Assembly: GCA_028583605.1 (NCBI GenBank)
Contig: CM053327.1
Location: 23,051,629 to 23,115,628 of the forward strand
Direction: 5' to 3'
Length of the DNA: 64,000 bases
Source of the DNA: Dastarcus helophoroides
Lineage: Eukaryota > Arthropoda > Insecta > Coleoptera > Bothrideridae
In this document: piece by piece, positions 61,345-64,000 of the stretch
Numbering within the stretch: the stretch's first letter is position 1
Layout of the letters: each line of letters opens with the position of its first letter
Notes under the pieces: generated by a model
The model's input: only the letters and a program-made list of their open reading frames with translations
The model's database searches: none
What the model was told of the DNA's origin: nothing
Program-made: the position numbers and the translations under genes

Positions 61345-62983
61345 AAACCAAAGCCAGTCGAAGATGAAGGATGGTGATTAGATTACGGGTAACGTTTTAT
61401 ATGTAAATAATTCTTTTTTTATATAACCACATGTTTTCTGAAAGAAAGATTCTGTTGAAAATCTATTATTGGATTTCGAATGCAAAAAGGAGATTATTCC
61501 AGAAAATAAATACAAGTTTGCTTGTTAAAGATTTTGCTTTAAAAAAAGTTAATAATGATCTTATTGTAAAATACTTTGGTTGTTTCAACAAAGAATAAGA
61601 AACACATTTTACTATTTCATGTTGTATGTATGTCAATTCGTCATTTTTGAAATTAGAAATGTGAAAATTGGTGTTTAGGATTCGGTTTATAAATAGTTAA
61701 AAATCAATTACGAATATCTCTGAAAATGCTTCTTCAAAAGTTGGATTTATATCAATAAAAATTTGTGTTATTCGTTGTGCTTTGAAATTTAAAAAACATA
61801 TTTTTCAGGCAGGGCCATTTATTTTGTGGTGTAATTTATTTGTTTGTATGCTAGACTACCGAATCCGTTTAGGTGTGCCCTAAACTCTTTGAATAAATGA
61901 AAAAACCTAACTTTTTGTGACAAATACAACCACAACACAAATTTTTATTGATATGGATCCAGCTTAAGAGTGCTAAAAGACACAAAATTTGTATGAAAAG
62001 TGCCTTATTTTTGAAGTTAGTTGATTTATCAAAAGGAACGTGGAAGAAAGAGATTTACCCAAAAATTAAGTCTGACATTTGAGAAAAGTCGAAAGATTTC
62101 TGAAATGTTGAAATCTCAGATCAAGATCTTCGAGAGAAAGTAATTTTACCATTTAGCTCTAGTAAGATTTATTGAAAATCCAAATTTTCTTTTGCAAAGT
62201 ATTTTTTAAGGACACATCATCTTTTTGAAATTCAGGTTGAACAAATGCATACATCGATATATTGAATATAACCCCCAGCAAGAAGCACAATTTCTAAAAA
62301 AAAATCTTTATTTTCCAAAAAAATCGAGATTTTCCAAAAATCTATTAATTTTAGATGCAGGGAAAACTGAAAACTTTAATCCGTCTTTCTTTGATGCTTC
62401 CTACGATGCAGTAAAATATAAGACGCTGTATATGAGGAAAAATGAGTTTTTAATTTTAAACATCTTGTATAATAATTTTAAAAAATTCTAATTATTTTTG
62501 GGTAGCCTTGCAATTTGTTTCACTTTTTGTCATAGAATATTGCAAAGAATATGTAATTACGAGCTTCTTTGGTATCTACGGGACAGTCTGTATACATTCA
62601 ATCGACATTTTAGAAATCTGTGAAACTGGTTTCCACAACTGCAATTTGAGTTTAATAAAACGAGATTTAAGGAGCATAGCTACCTTCGGACCAGAACCAA
62701 TCTATCACCTAACATAGGACGTAGAGTTAGAGTTATAGTAAAACATTGATAGAAAACCTGTAATTCACGATATAATTTCACCCAATGAGTAATTTGCGGT
62801 GCTTAAAAATATTTCAACAAAGGAAGTAATTCACAATTTTATTTTATTACATAAACTGAAGTTATCTTGTGTACCATGCCCTAACGTTCGGGATAGTGAT
62901 GTTAACATACTGTTTTAATTAAATAATAATAATATAAATTATATTTATATTTTTTCTTAATTTTAGCATCTGATCTCGAATTC
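61345..62983. other. region upstream of transketolase copy 3
   Basis: AT-rich. A polypyrimidine/AG motif (TTTTTCTTAATTTTAG, ending 62966) could be a 3' splice site in front of an open frame leading to copy 3. Nothing else supported. Open frames at 62225-62491 and 62508-62717 have no recognisable domain. Confidence 0.4.
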
Positions 62984-63094
62984 ATGCGACCTTACCTTTG
63001 TAATGACAAGCCAGACATACGTCAGAACGTTTTAAAGTCAAAATTATGTTTGTGTAACAATCTAAATTTAAATTTTGAAAATTCTAGTTTCATT

Positions 63095-64000
63095 ATGTCT
63101 GCCATTAGAGTGCTGAACGAAGCTGCCGCAAGAATACGTATTCTTTCGGTCAAAGCTATTGAACGTGCTCAGTCTGGTCATCCATCATCATGTGCTTCTG
63201 TGGCGGAAATTTTGTCAGTTCTATTTTTTCATACGATGAGATATACAAACAGATGTTACAAGCGCCCTTGTAATGATAGACTGGTATTGTCGAAAGGGCA
63301 TGCAGCTCCAGCATTGTATGCAGCAAGCGCGTTGGCAGATATAATTTCTGCTGGTGATTTACAAAACCTAAGAATATTTGGATCAGATTTAGAAGGACAC
63401 CCAACACCTCGTTTACCATTTGTAGATGTTGCTACTGGCTCTTTAGGTCAAGGTTTATCATGTGCCGCAGGTATGGCATATGTAGGTAAATACTTCGATA
63501 AAGCTAGTTTTAGAGTTTATTGTATAACGGGAGATGGAGAAATGGCGGAAGGCTCAATTTGGGAAGCTTTAAATTTTGCCAGTACTTACAAATTGGATAA
63601 TCTTTGTTTGATTGTCGATGTAAATCGATTGGGTCAAGCAGGACTGACAAACTTGGGGCATGATTACGAGACTTATTGCCGTAGAATCAGTTCATTTGGT
63701 TTTGAGACCCTTATTGTTGATGGTCATTGTGTAGAAGAATTAATGAATGCATTTAATACAGCCATCTGTACTGGAGACAAACCATTTGCAATTATAGCTA
63801 GAACTGTTAAAGGTAAAGATTTGTTGGATATTGAAAATCAGGAAGACTGGCATGGTAAGCCTTTAGGCCCTGCAAAAGCTAAAGACGTTCTTAGATCCCT
63901 GGACTGCCAATTACAAATACCTGGTTGCGTTGCACCTGTACAGTGCAACACACCTACTGATGATGCTCCAGAATTTTCCCTATATCATATCGATTTACTT
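63095..64000 (+). CDS. transketolase, copy 3 (5' part, runs off window)
   Basis: ATG at 63095 begins MSAIRVLNEAAARIRILSVK, and the frame stays open for 302 codons to the window end. All N-terminal thiamine-diphosphate-domain motifs are intact: SGHPSSCASVAEILSVLFF, SKGHAAPALYAA, EGHPTPRLPF, ATGSLGQGLS, GDGEMAEGSIWEA, DVNRLGQ, VDGH and WHGKPLG. No introns or indels, in contrast to copies 1 and 2. The C-terminal half, with the catalytic Glu, lies outside the window. The frame is also open upstream to an ATG at 62984, so a longer N-terminus or a coding junction at the AG of 62966 is possible; 63095 gives a length before 'GHP' close to the family. It is likely the functional member of the visible cluster. 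Confidence 0.9.
   Translation, partial: MSAIRVLNEAAARIRILSVKAIERAQSGHPSSCASVAEILSVLFFHTMRYTNRCYKRPCNDRLVLSKGHAAPALYAASALADIISAGDLQNLRIFGSDLEGHPTPRLPFVDVATGSLGQGLSCAAGMAYVGKYFDKASFRVYCITGDGEMAEGSIWEALNFASTYKLDNLCLIVDVNRLGQAGLTNLGHDYETYCRRISSFGFETLIVDGHCVEELMNAFNTAICTGDKPFAIIARTVKGKDLLDIENQEDWHGKPLGPAKAKDVLRSLDCQLQIPGCVAPVQCNTPTDDAPEFSLYHIDLL

Overview
The window is eukaryotic and almost certainly from an insect. It is AT-rich, with few and short coding exons, long introns, consensus GTAAGT donor sites, and dense debris of arthropod transposons (mariner/Tc1, PIF/Harbinger, Tigger/pogo, hAT, Ty3/gypsy, LINE and many MITEs). I cannot name the species. A beetle is possible but unproven.

Region 1 to about 50 kb is best explained as one long minus-strand neuropeptide F (NPF/NPY family) gene whose introns are full of repeats. 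Reading on the minus strand: a TATA box (49710-49717) and an ATG-free candidate first exon (49608-49688) with a GTAAGT donor; a coding exon (26772-26951) with a signal peptide and an NPF module ending in Arg-Pro-Arg at a phase-2 donor; a second NPF module in an exon of the same phase at both ends (14183-14275); and a short exon (10276-10333) that completes the Arg codon and supplies Tyr-Gly-Lys-Arg, the amidation and cleavage signal. Skipping or including the middle exon gives two in-frame products. Both would end in RPRY-amide rather than the RxRF-amide usual in insects. The last coding exon was not found. The link of the promoter and first exon to this gene is inference.

The introns hold a decayed PIF/Harbinger locus with a MADF fragment (about 1.95-2.43 kb), an RTE-like repeat (3.9-5.6 kb), a MITE complex with nested insertions (8.6-10.05 kb), a dead mariner (12.7-13.6 kb), an internally deleted Ty3/gypsy copy (17-19 kb), a Tigger-like element (19.3-20.0 kb), a LINE tail (21.7-22.2 kb), a tandem Harbinger-type MITE (27.4-28.8 kb), transposase fragments (36 and 39 kb) and a 4.4-kb unit with about 250-bp inverted ends (39.7-44.0 kb). 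Several of these are related to each other within the window.

Region 53-64 kb is a cluster of three intronless transketolase-like genes. Copy 1 (+, 53056-55117) and copy 2 (-, 56019-57980) are tail to tail about 0.9 kb apart. Copy 3 (+, from 63095) runs off the window end. Copies 1 and 2 carry frameshifting indels, and both have lost the catalytic glutamate (Glu to Gln and Glu to His). Copy 1 has also lost two active-site histidines and has an acidic C-terminal tail in a shifted frame. Copy 3 is open throughout with its active-site motifs intact as far as it is visible. A 3-kb Tc1/mariner-type transposon with about 560-bp inverted ends and two convergent transposase remnants separates copies 2 and 3.
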